NCBI GenBank assembly: GCA_947184155.2
Contig: CAMXCT020000835.1
Coordinates: 753,388 to 817,387 of the forward strand
Length of the DNA: 64,000 nucleotides
Direction: 5' to 3'
Origin: Cladocopium goreaui
Lineage: Eukaryota; Sar; Dinophyceae; Suessiales; Symbiodiniaceae
Shown: piece by piece, positions 12,039 to 23,200 of the stretch
Position numbering within the stretch: position 1 is the first letter of the stretch
Layout of the letters: each line of letters begins with the position of its first letter
Position numbers and translations under genes: made by a program
The notes under the pieces: model-generated
The model's input: the letters and a program-made list of their open reading frames with translations, nothing else
Database searches by the model: none
Told to the model about the DNA's origin: nothing

Positions 12039-12532
12039 CCTATTATTGATGGTTATATCCCATTCTTGGTGATTATGACCATCAATAATGGGATATATAT
12101 ATATATATGTATTATATAATATAAATGGTATATTCAATGGGATATCATCAACAATAAAATGATATATACCCTGCGGTGTCATCAAACATAGCAATTGGAC
12201 ATACCCAATTGGAAATTCGATGATTTTCCCAGCTATAAACCTCCATTTATAGGGGATGCTCCATTGCCACGTTTGAGACATGGACCTTGAATTTTGAAGT
12301 GAATCATGAGGAGTTGAAGGACAATCATAGCAATGTGTGAGACATCAACATTGGCTGCCAACATCATGCCGTGTGGCAAGTGAATCACGACGTGAAGAAG
12401 TCGCTAAAACCTCGGAAAATGATGTAAGTTGGGACATGTTTTTTTCCACAAGGACCTTGCCTCCTCTATAGCCGAAAAACATGTTTTAAGAAGACGGTAG
12501 TAGTTTGAGAAATTTGGCTCTGTGAGCTCCGC

Positions 12533-12610
12533 CTGGAATTTCAAACTTCCAAGCTGGGACGAGTTGTTCCGAAGTTCCGGTGAGTCCTTGGAATCCTCTT
12601 CTTCAGACTC
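12533..12610 (-). CDS. Candidate exon, acidic Ser/Glu-rich protein
   Basis: Exactly 26 codons on the minus strand: ESEEEDSKDSPELRNNSSQL then GSLKFQ. It sits between TCCAG|G and a GC donor (CAG|GC), phase 0-0. The low-complexity acidic composition matches the exon just upstream (12690-12785), so I infer the same gene. Function unknown. Confidence 0.45.
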
Positions 12611-12689
12611 CTGGATGGAAAACGGCTGTCACGCTGTTCGTGTCAAACTTGCATAATTATATAGAATATTATATAATTATATAATTATT

Positions 12690-12785
12690 CTCAAAGGGTC
12701 CAGGGAGGCTCAAGTTTGACCCAAACCTCCAAATATCATCCTCCTCCTCATCATCATCATCAGGAGGCAGGGGTGCCGGTGTCAT
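12690..12785 (-). CDS. Candidate first exon of an acidic protein
   Basis: On the minus strand an ATG at 12785 opens MTPAPLPPDDDDEEEDDIWR and continues FGSNLSLPG. The donor is not resolved; several GA or GT options exist before the AT-rich tract at 12660-12690. An acidic, Pro-rich start followed by the equally acidic exon at 12533-12610 suggests a disordered N-terminus. The phase-0 exons at 10979, 9583, 9413 and 7189 could all follow it, making a gene of at least 6 kb, but the linkage is inferred from phase only. No family recognised. Confidence 0.35.
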
Positions 12786-13386
12786 TTAGCCATGAGATCT
12801 CCAAACATGCCTGAAACTTTGGCAATGACAACATGGTCCAATACAAGTCCATGATAACCTGTTCATCAACTGGATGTCTCGTTGTGGAGCTTTGTTATTG
12901 TTTGTCTGAAGAAATATTGTTAATTGGACATCACTCCATGTAGTAGGCAGGCATTCACAAAGAAACATGACTTGAAATGATTTGAAACCATCAACAACTT
13001 CTGTTTACATATCATGTTGCATCTGAGAGGATGGAGCCCACAGTGGAAGCTTTCAGCTGTTTTCTCCGGCTGCATCCAGCCTCTGGTTCTTCCGATGAAG
13101 ACTTTGGCAAATCATACTGACCCTGGAAATGCGCAAGTTGTCACCATGAATTCACTTTGGTTCTGGTTGGTGGATTCAGCCTATCTGAAATGCATAGCAC
13201 AATATAAGACATTTGAAACTATCAAGTCGATTTGGATCATCGTAAGTCTCAAGGACCAAAGTACAAAGCCAACTAAAAACTCCTTGAAATCATCAGCCAG
13301 TCACAACTCCTGTTCATGGGCTTCCTGCATTGTAAATTGAAGAGTATTCCAATGCGTTTCAACCAGGTTTCAAGTTTCAAGCACTA

Positions 13387-13495
13387 CCCTCTGGTAAATT
13401 AACATAGCTATTGAAAATGGCCCAGTCGAAATAGTGGATTTTCCCATTAAAAATTGGTGGATCTTTCCATAGTTATGTAAACGTTTACCAGAGGG
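13387..13495. repeat. Family A inverted-repeat element
   Basis: Starts CCCTCTGGTAAATTAACATA and ends GTTTACCAGAGGG, flanked by TA on both sides. The interior carries AGTGGATTTTCCCATT. Confidence 0.8.
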
Positions 13496-13546
13496 TAATC
13501 TCATCCGCCCAATATTCACCCCCAAGAGACCATGGTTTCGACCGGC

Positions 13547-13584
13547 CTCTAGCAGTTCCAGAGCATGGACCTTGGACCACAGAG
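13547..13584 (-). CDS. Candidate micro-exon between two family A elements
   Basis: Twelve codons on the minus strand (LWSKVHALELLE), phase 1 in and 0 out, bounded by AAAG| and a GC donor (GAG|GC). The upstream family A copy ends about 10 nt before the acceptor and the downstream copy begins about 50 nt after the donor. The peptide is too short to identify. Confidence 0.35.
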
Positions 13585-13595
13585 CTTTCATCATA

Positions 13596-13695
13596 CCCTC
13601 TGGTAATTTAACATAGCTATTGAAAATGGCAATTTATAGTGGATTTACCCATCAAAAATGGTGATTTTCCATAGTTATGTTAGTTTACCAGAGGG
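13596..13695. repeat. Family A inverted-repeat element
   Basis: Complete copy: CCCTCTGGTAATTTAACATA at the left, ATGTTAGTTTACCAGAGGG at the right, TA on both sides. Best example of the family (100 bp). Confidence 0.85.
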
Positions 13696-14198
13696 TAACC
13701 ATCATCATCAGGTACTTCATCCATTCATGTGTCTGGAATCACATATTCAACCACAAGCAAAGTATTTCTCCTGGGAGACATATCTATTGAAGCTGCTGTC
13801 ATTTCCATTATCATTGCGGGCAGTAAATGATAGTGCCAAGACTTAACATTATGGCCCAATCATGGCCAATCTTGAATATCCTGCTCAAAAGAACACATGG
13901 GAAGCATGTGCCCATCCACGTTACCCCAAGCAAACAGGTTTGTCTATAGGGTACCCGTTTATGGCATAAATCCAATGGTGTATCATCATCCCTACATAAC
14001 TGCCACACATGAGGGTTTTTCATGGTTTCTCTCCACAGTTTTCAGGTACCATACCCATATTCCAACCCCAAAAAAGATAGAAATGTGTTTCTAGGTATAG
14101 ATATGTACAGATATGTATAGAGATGTATAGATATGTATAGATGATATTTTCGCAGATTTTCCAGGTTCTTATACTTTTCTACTTTTCTTCAGGGTTGC

Positions 14199-14282
14199 TA
14201 AAGCATCCAACCCACCGTGCCCATGACGGATCACCATCTGAGTCTCCCCAACGTGACGAGCTGAGATGGCTTGGCCACCAGC
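14199..14282 (-). CDS. Candidate exon, unknown protein
   Basis: Exactly 28 codons on the minus strand: AGGQAISARHVGETQMVIRH then GHGGLDAL. It sits between GAAG|G and a possible GC donor, phase 0-0. Composition is protein-like. Family not recognised. Confidence 0.4.
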
Positions 14283-14639
14283 CTTCGTAGAAACCATCCC
14301 CCAGTCATCACCATTTTTATAGGTGGTATAAACCAGCAACAATGGGGTGGCAAAAATGGCTCTGTGTTTTACCCACATTACAGAAATTGATGATTTACTG
14401 TATATGTGGCAAACCCAAGGCCATAAACAACTACCATGGCTAACATAGCACCCATAAACATGGACTTGGGGATGGTTTGTTGGGTTTATCACATTGAATA
14501 AGATCATATTCACTGGTACTTCCAAGCCGGAATCTAAAATAGGATCAAATGGGTGTCCAGATGTGAAAATGTGATTTGGATGTTGATAGGTAGTTTCGAA
14601 GATGCTGTTCTGGCACTCCTATTCCCTGCAGGTCAGACA

Positions 14640-15265
14640 GGTCAGCCTGAAGGTCTATTCTTCTGCCATTGCAGACCTCAGACCAGGGATGCTTCCTGAA
14701 ACCCACAGTGAATACGCCGAGGAACCTCGGTCAATTCTCAACTTCATCGAACCAGGGAATTTTGACTGTCCAGGGTAGAATTCAATTCAGATCCAAGAAA
14801 TGGCTGCAGAAATTCTGCAGATCCCACGTTGCCAAAATTCCAGGATCCTCTGTGGCACCCGAACCCAAATGGCCACAGCATCTGGGTCATTTTGACCAGC
14901 CAAATTCTGCAGCAACTTCAAGTCCTGACGAAAGAAAACTGTACAGGCATGTCCACAAAGTGGTAATGAATTGGTCCTTGTGGTTGCTATACATAGAGCA
15001 AATGATTCTATGATTGGCTACAATATAGTCGTATATATTAATATAGTATATTATATATATAGTTGAACAAAAGCATGAATGATGAACTCATCTCATCTCA
15101 TCTCATCTCATCTCATCTCATCTCATTTTTCCTGAGTTCGACCATTCTGAGACAATATCCAACATGCATAAGCCAGCAGTGCTGGTTGGCAGAATCCGTC
15201 TCCTCCTCTGGTGACGAGAGGTCTTGGGAGATGAGAGCCTCAAAATGGAAGGGCTCTGAATGAAC
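14640..15265. other. GC-moderate stretch with open frames on both strands
   Basis: Minus-strand frame DPDAVAIWVRVPQRILEFW (about 14830-14900) and plus-strand frame PETHSEYAEEPRSILNFI (about 14695-14750) are both protein-like. Probably one or two exons, strand unresolved. A (TCATC)n run of seven units lies at 15091-15126. Confidence 0.3.
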
Positions 15266-15553
15266 AGCAACACTTGGGGGTACAAGAGGCGGTCAACTCA
15301 TCTCCCAACTGTTCAACAGTGACGTCTCTTCTAAAAAACAATGACACTGTATTTGAGTGACTGAACATCCATTTATATCCATTTAATTCCATTTACTACT
15401 TTTGCTTATCTTCGCGTTTACCGGGGTACCAGGGTTCTTGAAAAATGTACAAATATTTCTTCGACAGGATTCATCCCTGCACTCCTGGATGTTCAACGAC
15501 TAGTGCAGAAAACATCAGAAACACACAGACAAATTGAACCAACCCAAGAAATA

Positions 15554-15659
15554 CCATCTGGTTATTTAACATAGCCATGGAAAATCACCATTTTTAGATG
15601 GTTTACCTATTAATAGAATGGTGATTTTCCAGTTCGCTATGTTAGTCATAACCAGAGGG
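15554..15659. repeat. Family A inverted-repeat element
   Basis: Starts CCATCTGGTTATTTAACATA and ends ATAACCAGAGGG, with TA at both ends. The interior shows GGTGATTTTCCAGTTCGCTA. Confidence 0.8.
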
Positions 15660-16098
15660 TATATTCTACATGGATTCTACAGAGTTGATGTTATCTCACT
15701 GGTATATATATATATTACATGGATTCTACATGGATTCTACAGGAATATATTACAAACTCACAACCGGTGACCCGGTGACCGACCCGGGGAACTCAGAATG
15801 ACGGCCATAAGGCGCCTCCACACCAGGCCTGGGCAGTTTCTTCTGAAGCGCCAGCCTGGCGGTGGCCGATGAATTGTAGGGAGACAACTCCTAGATTATG
15901 TAGATTGTATTTAAAAATATCTAAAACAATAATATAATGTATATAAATGTATATAATATATAATATCATCATACAATGATCATATGTTTAACATTATTTA
16001 ACTACAATATATTATAATCTAATAATATCTCATTATCTTAGATAATATTACAGCTATTATGGCCATGTCGAATTAGCCGAAAGCATTCCATCATCTGC

Positions 16099-16149
16099 CT
16101 GCAAAGATCACGCAGTCGTTCCGCAGGAAGCTGTGGATCTGTCGCCAAG
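16099..16149 (-). CDS. Candidate exon, unknown protein
   Basis: Minus-strand frame LATDPQLPAERLRDLC, bounded by CTCAG| and a GC donor (CAG|GC). The frame stays open beyond, through RQMMECFRLIR, so the exon may be longer (to about 16070). Helical, charged, no family recognised. Confidence 0.4.
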
Positions 16150-16463
16150 CTGAGGACCATCCGAGCAAAAAAAACAGATCTTATATAACCAAAGCCATAG
16201 TGAAACATCTGCTAATTTGGTAAAAATAAACTACAGTAAATCCTGTCAAACCAGCCATTTGATCAAAAAACATCTGCGAAATCAAGATATGCTTGGTTTC
16301 AACTGATCATTTGCTGGTTCAAGATGCTTAAAGCAGAACGTATTTATTGGATTTTATTGGTAACTATCTTCAGACCCATCAAGAAGCAACTCGAATTGGC
16401 TGGTGTTTTTGTTGGTTTCATTTTTGTTGGTTAAAAAAAACATGTTTCAAGGTTCATACATCC

Positions 16464-16588
16464 CAGCTGCAAGACTTCATCTGGACATGGATGGAACACT
16501 TCCCATGTGCCTTGCATGGCAATGGGGATGGCAGTCCCCAAGAACTTCAGGACGCTCAACTTTTGCCTCCCAACTCGGCAGAATATCA
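16464..16588. other. Exon-like island, strand uncertain
   Basis: A GC-rich island with AG on both outer borders. The plus frame reads LQDFIWTWMEHFPCALHG and then NGDGSPQELQDAQLL. The minus frame reads QKLSVLKFLGTAIPIAMQ and then GTWEVFHPCPDEVLQ. A third minus frame (AKVERPEVLG) would be in phase with the exon at 17282-17325. Real coding is likely, but the frame cannot be settled by eye. Confidence 0.35.
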
Positions 16589-17281
16589 GGCATGAAGACT
16601 TTCGTGTTCAAATCTATCCTGGTTGGGGCTAGGGCAAACCTGCTATGAGATCAAGATATATCAGGATCTTACTATGGGGCAAACATTCAACATCATGTTG
16701 ATACCGATAGAACGCCGTTCATACTAGAAATGACCCAGATCTGGTCTATTTAATCCTCTTCATGTCTCACAGCGATATCCAAATTGGGAGAGTCATCAAG
16801 AACAGGCTCCAGCTGTCTCATCTCAAAATCAATTTGGATGTGTGTGGTTTCCATGTTCTTTAATTTTGTTTGTTACATGTTAGTTTTTCGGGACAGAAAG
16901 AGATCATTGAAAAAAACACAACACCATTGCCACTTTGCGGATACGACCGCACGTCTCGCGCTTGGTACATGCAATTGCATGTTCATGGATTTCCATTACC
17001 CATGACGGATCCATGGTGCTGCTATATATGGTATATGGTAACATGGATCCCATCAATATACCCCATTTATGTTAGCATATATACCAGCACCATTGATCCT
17101 ATGGGTTAAAACATCATTGAAAATATATACAAATCCCATATGGGTTAGATTTTCCCATTAAATATGGGGCTTTCCTCTATATTTTCCCTTGAACCAATCC
17201 ATTGAATTTCCATTAAAAAATCATTGAAAATGATGGCTCGCCCAATGGGATGGACAAAAGGGGGTTCCCCATTTTTCTCAC

Positions 17282-18680
17282 AGGCGTGATGACGACTGAC
17301 AAAGCTCCCGTCGAAGGCGATCCTCCTGGTGGTTACGTCGGATGGGTGACTTAAAATACTTAAAGACCTGGATGGGTGTAGCAATGAACCATTTATAGAC
17401 TTTTATAGACTTGAAATACTTAAAATACTCTGGATCCCTCTGGTTATGTCAAACTAGCTATTGAATTCATCGCCCATTTATAGACTTTTATAGTTGATTT
17501 ACCCATGAGAAATTGTGAATTTCCATAGTTATGTCAGTTGACCAGAGGGTATGGATTTTCAAGGGTATCTCCCCAACAATTCCAATCTTCGTGGGGAGAA
17601 CCATTGGAATGGGGACCTATTTTCAGGCAAACCCACATGGGGTTTTACCCAAGAAACGGATGGGGCATGATTATACACTTAATGAAAGTATAGCGACAAA
17701 CATTGGATGGCAGCTATTGAACTGTACATGTTGAAAACTGTTGAAAACTGGCTCTTTTCAAGTGCAAACCATGGAACCTCATGTACAAAGAGTACAGCTG
17801 ATCATGTCGCATGTATATGTAATATTGGTAATATGTACACACACACATATATACATATATAATTTATATATATATATTATTTATACATATATATATATAT
17901 ATTAATTAACATCAAGAATTCTGACAAATCCTCATATAAAATCTCATGGCTTCTGTTCGGCCCCCGGAACGGTGCTCCGTGGCCGCATCGAAGGCAAAAT
18001 CTTTGGCCATCACATCCAGCAGCTCGGAACCGGCCACAACGAAGAGAAACTCCAAGCACCTGCGGAGCGGATCTTGTGCGCAGCAGCCCCTGAATGGTTT
18101 CTTATTATCTTATTGTTGTTCATCCTTATTTTCTCCAACATCCATCAGAATTTAGATATCATATGATATCGTTGATGATAGCAACAAGGCAACAAACCAA
18201 ACAAACCATGGGTTCCTGTAAATTGTTTCAGCAAGCCAGAAAATCAGGTATTTTTTTACGAAAGTCTCGATGGTGTACCATGGAAAATTGCCCATTTATC
18301 GATGGTGTACCTATTAAAAATTGTGATTTTCCATGGCTATGTAAAATAACCAGATGGTATTCCTCGGGTCTTCCCTATTGACAGTCACTAACCACTCAAC
18401 CACTCCTCCATGTATCGGCATTGAATCGAGGGAAATCTCAGGCGAACTCTCACATGAAAGAGCATCGCAAGAATTCAACTAACATCACGACCTTGCCAGG
18501 AGTTGAGACCTTAAAAAATCATTGAAACAAAAACTAGGATATTCTCAGGGTCTATGTCATAGTCTATGGCCCCAAAAGAAATGCACCCTCAAACAGCCTT
18601 CGACCGGCCGCCTGGCCAGGGCTATCTCCGGTGTGCTAGGCGCTATCAAGCGATGCAACTGCCGCTGGCATTCCTCTGGC
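17282..18680 (-). CDS. Three linked exons of an unknown protein (partial gene)
   Basis: Three minus-strand exons join in frame. Exon 18612-18680 reads [20 protein letters not shown], phase 2-2. Exon 17962-18089 reads [20 protein letters not shown] then [20 protein letters not shown], phase 2-1. Exon 17282-17325 reads [14 protein letters not shown], phase 1-0. All acceptors are AG|G; donors are GC, GC and GT. The middle exon suggests a helical globular domain with a hydrophobic core (LEFLFVVAG), not clearly transmembrane. No family recognised. A plus-strand frame also exists over 17970-18090, but phase continuity favours the minus strand. Upstream and downstream exons are not identified with confidence. 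Confidence 0.4.
17436..17549. repeat. Family A inverted-repeat element, diverged
   Basis: Starts CCCTCTGGTTATGTCAAACT and ends ATGTCAGTTGACCAGAGGG, followed by TA. Confidence 0.7.
18275..18357. repeat. Family A element, left end lost
   Basis: The interior GGAAAATTGCCCATTTATCG and right end TAAAATAACCAGATGG followed by TA are family A; the left TIR is not recognisable. Confidence 0.55.
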
Positions 18681-18724
18681 CTAGTGACGAAGATGGTCGA
18701 AAATGACGGGGTCATCCTACTGTG

Positions 18725-19105
18725 GACAATACGATATATATATATGTTATAACAACATATGATATACATGTATATATATTTATGTATGTATACATATATA
18801 TATATATGTATATATATGTATATATATATATATATATGTATATATATACACATATATGTATATATGTATATATATATATGTATGTATATATATATATGTG
18901 TATATATATGTATATATATATATATGTATGCGTATATATAGATGTATGTGTATATATATATATATGTATGTGTATATATATATATATATGTATGTGTATA
19001 TATATGTATATATGTATATATATATATGTATGTGTATATATATATAAATATATGTGTATATGTATATATATATATATGTATGTATATATATATATTGTAG
19101 GAGTA
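18725..19105. repeat. TATATGTA-type microsatellite, about 380 bp
   Basis: Nearly continuous TA/TG/TATG repeats. The long Tyr/Ile/His-rich open frames across it on both strands are products of the repeat, not genes. Confidence 0.9.
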
Positions 19106-19545
19106 TGTACATGATATGTACATATGATTATTATATACATTCAATATAGTTGGGTAATATCGGGATGATTAGGTATGATGATAGACCCTGACTGCTGATG
19201 ATAAATCATAGATAATGGTAAGGTATATATTGATGTGCCGTGCAATTTATCAATCGCTTTATGGGTGTACCTATGAGCAACAAATTATGAAGTAACCAGA
19301 TTGGAGAACCACACCTGCAAGTCGGACTGCCAAACATACACCGATGATGTTGTGGCTTGTTCACTTGTTCCTTACCAACTTTGACATACATCAATAATGG
19401 GTCCCAACCACAAAATTAAGTTCATGACAAGTGTCTGGAAAAATGCCTTGGAAGAGTTTACCGTGAATCAAAAAGCATCCTTCGCACAGAAAGTTGCCCA
19501 ATCCTGCCCGAAATCCGTGGTTCTTAGTGTGCCTGTATTGGATTA

Positions 19546-19653
19546 CCCTCTGGTAATTTAACATAGCTATTGAAAATGACCATAGAAATAGTGGATTTTC
19601 CCATTAAAAATGGTGGATCTTTCCAGTTCGCTATGTTAGTCATTACCAGAGGG
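19546..19653. repeat. Family A inverted-repeat element
   Basis: Starts CCCTCTGGTAATTTAACATA and ends TTAGTCATTACCAGAGGG, with TA on both sides. Confidence 0.85.
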
Positions 19654-19907
19654 TACATGTTGCCACGGTTGATGAATATTAATGGATCCAACATTACTCG
19701 ACTTTTTTGGTTGCTGTTTCACGTACGTAGTATTGGACATACCCCAGTGATATTGTAAATGTTCGCCGCTTGCAAACAATCAAATGCATGCTGTAGATAT
19801 GTAAAATTATAATTGGTTGCGGTATTACTATGATTATTCATATAGTTCTCTGCATAGTTTTCTAGTATGTTCGTATTTTCACATGTTTCTGTCGAGAAAT
19901 ACCTCTA

Positions 19908-20034
19908 CCCTCTGGTAAACTAACATAACTATGGAACATCACATCACCATTTTTCAGTTCGGTAAATCAACTACCTATTTCAATGGGCCATTTTCATCAT
20001 TTGCAATAGCGACGTAACAGCCATTACCAGAGGG
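19908..20034. repeat. Family A inverted-repeat element
   Basis: Starts CCCTCTGGTAAACTAACATA and ends GCCATTACCAGAGGG, with TA on both sides; the interior is longer than usual. Confidence 0.75.
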
Positions 20035-20064
20035 TAATGGGTGACACCGGTGCCACCCCATACA

Positions 20065-20160
20065 GGGCCTCTCACTGAGTCTCTCCGCAGCCATCTTCGC
20101 CAATGGCGGCAGCAGCTTGGACCAACGAGCTCCTGAACGGACGTCAAGTCTTCAGGCTTT
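20065..20160. other. Exon-like island downstream of the CoA-pathway gene
   Basis: GC-rich with several open frames: minus SSLVQAAAAIGEDGCGETQ ending at a GTGAG donor, minus ARWSKLLPPLAKMAAERLSE, and plus AAIFANGGSSLDQRAPERTS. It could be an exon of the next gene, or an alternative 3' exon of the phosphopantetheine adenylyltransferase gene. Unresolved. Confidence 0.3.
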
Positions 20161-20298
20161 TCCCAATGGGAGATCATCAAATGCCCATGATCTTTAATGG
20201 GACTTAATGATATTTACAAGTAAGTATATGCAATACTACTATATATATATATTATTATATATATATATATATACACATCTATATACCCTGTATTTCCT

Positions 20299-23200
20299 TC
20301 ATCTCACAGCAATGTTGGGAAAGTACGGACACCAAGTCTGGGGCGTTCTCCCAGCGCCAAGTCCTCCCGTCCGTAAGTCGATCTCGCTGCGTTTCCAGCA
20401 GCGCCAGAAGGCCAGGTGTACCTCGTCCTCCAAGCGCAGCGCACTGGAACTCAACTTTTCACCTAGCGGCTGTGTATCAAAAGTGCATCAAAAGGAAAGG
20501 GAAGTGGGTAAAAAACAAGACATTATAAGCCAGTTATATATATTATATGTATACATATATTATACAATATTATATATTATTATATGAGATATACTCAGTG
20601 ATATATGGTTATATATATATATATATGCAGATGTGCATGGTGGGTAGTTGTATATGGCATGTAAATTCAGCTATATAATATTATATATATACTATGAATA
20701 TGTAGCTATATCAAAAAGTATGTCTATATCTAACACTTGCCAACTGGGATGCAACCCCAAGTAGATTGGGAGGATGTATGGATTCCATGAATCTGTGGGG
20801 AATCTGCCATCCTTGGAGTTTATGGCTGGAGGTTTCCATAGAAAAATGGGTATCCGATGCTAAAATGGATGATTTAGGGCTACTACCATTGGAAACCACC
20901 AGATTATGGTATATTATAACCATGAATTCTTGGAACATGAAGAAGCATCCGTGAGGCCCTTCGGCTTAGCACCAACAACTCGTCAGGTGGTGACAAACTC
21001 CATGTATTGCCGGGTATTGACGATGGCTAACTTCAAATATCATATCTGTATACGATGCGCGTCACAATTTTAGACCTACCAGTAGTAATAACAAACCTGT
21101 GATCCTTCCACTACCAACCATCCGATGTTAGGAAGGAAAACATGATCTGGATCATGTCCATGTTGTTACATATTGATGGTCGTTCTCCACTAGCCAGGGT
21201 CAAAAGCACTGCTTCGAGAAGCCCGAAACATGGCATCATTAGTTGCCAAAACTCCCCCTGGGTTAAAACCAATCCTAAATGATGTCGGGTCAAATTTCCT
21301 CATACCATCTCATACCCATGTCAAGTATGGCCAACAAATCAAGGTTCTAAGGTCAGGGAAATTCAGATTTGAAGATCTTTGATTGATCTTTGATCTTTGG
21401 GGTTTCATTGAAACTGGGAAGTTAAACCAGTTATATAATGATTACCTGAGTATCATGAGAAAATCCGGATTTGGGGATTTCCATTGTTTGGGGTAGCATG
21501 CAAGAATCCCCCAATTCAATGGATTGATTTGAGGGACAGGGGTTTCTTGTAAATTGTCCCTTAAACCAATCCAATGACTGGAACTCATGGTAGATGCAAT
21601 TCTAGGCGTAGGAAAACTGATGATAATGTTGTGTTTACCATGTTTACCCATCATTTGTCATGTCTTTCATGGCAAATCTTCACCAATTCTTGGTCTTCTC
21701 TGGTACGTTAACATCGACTCAGCGAATATACAGGACTATCATTTGATATTGGTGAACATGTATATATATATATATATTATACATATATATATATATATAC
21801 AGATGGATATTAAGAAATGTTGCCATTTGGGAGGTTAAAGAAGTCTCATCCCATCAAACAAGAAAATATGTAGGAAAACTGTGGCAAACTGATGATAATC
21901 TGCTGGCTATATATAAGTTATACCCATCAACTTTCAATTGATGTTTTCATGGTAAATGTTTAGCCATTTCCTTGCGAAGTGATGCCCCATAGTTAGCTAA
22001 GTTGGTTTATAACTAGCTCAACTATGATCGATATATCGAACTAGTTAATTGGTTCTATAAATCATCCAACATGGGACCTACTTGGTTCTATGAGCTTAAA
22101 TCTCCAATTTATGTTGGTTAAATCATATTTTTTTCATAGAAAATCCATGCAAATCCCGAGCCATGTCTTAACTCCTTGGGGATGCCGCGCCTTGATTCGA
22201 TTGCACCAGTGGCACCACCAGCAGCTGCACGGGGCGTCGCTGCAGGGCGCGGCGTTTCTCGTTCACTGCGTGGCCGCCCGCATCGGTTTCGGCCTCGGTT
22301 TCGATGCATGGGGATGGGATCGCCAGAAGACCCATGGGAACTGGTTGGTGGTATACCTACCAACCCCTCTGAACAATATGAGTTAGTCAATGGTTATAAT
22401 ATGTTATAATACCAATAATAGTGGTTCTATATGGGTTATATGATGGGATAAATTATCATCTGGTTGGTGGTTGAGCCCTACCCCTCTGAAAAATATGAGT
22501 CAGTTGGGACGATGATTCCCAATATTAGTGGGAAAATAATAAAAAAAAACAAACCACCAACCAGTGTTTTTAAGTCACGTAAGTTACGTAAGCTGTTTAT
22601 AGGGATGGGATTAGGGATGGGAAAATCGATGCCGATGACAAACAAATAAACATAAATAAACACACCGAAGACCACAAAAAACAAAATTGCTACATATCGC
22701 TAAAATTCGCTGCACATTGCACGTTAATGGTTGGAACACATAGTTTCATTGCATGTTTTTACCCCTCAGATCCAGAGTGTTTTGTACAGGTTGTGCGCGG
22801 AAGTTGGGATTTGTGTAACATACATATGTATCTGTGTATAAATTTTGATTACATAATATATATATATATACATAATCGACACATGTCTTTTCTTTAAAGA
22901 AATCTGTATACACATCTGGAAGATCGGAAGTATGTATGTATATATGGCGTATAAATAAATATATGATATACAATAGCACATATACAAATATATATTATTT
23001 ATGTGAGTAGTAACGTCGTATTTGACTAAGATATGTTACGATATTACATATATATATTATAATCCTGTATATTTCCTCAAAGTTTCCACAGGCTCGAAAA
23101 AGAAAAAAAAACTATACATGTTCCAAAAAATGAACAACATGAGCAATAAAAAGGAATGACTTCAGAGCTTCCTATTTTTTGAAGTCATGGAAATCCCCTT

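Noticed and set aside
18557-19144. Long Tyr/Ile/His-rich open frames on both strands, up to 195 codons
   Set aside because: They are translations of a TATATGTA microsatellite; the same happens at 30.3, 49.1-50.2 and 58.6-58.9 kb.
22118-22409. Plus-strand frame with GASLQGAAFLVHCVAARIGF, resembling a membrane segment
   Set aside because: The minus frame AETDAGGHAVNEKR is an exact positional match to the PPAT family and joins its neighbours in phase.
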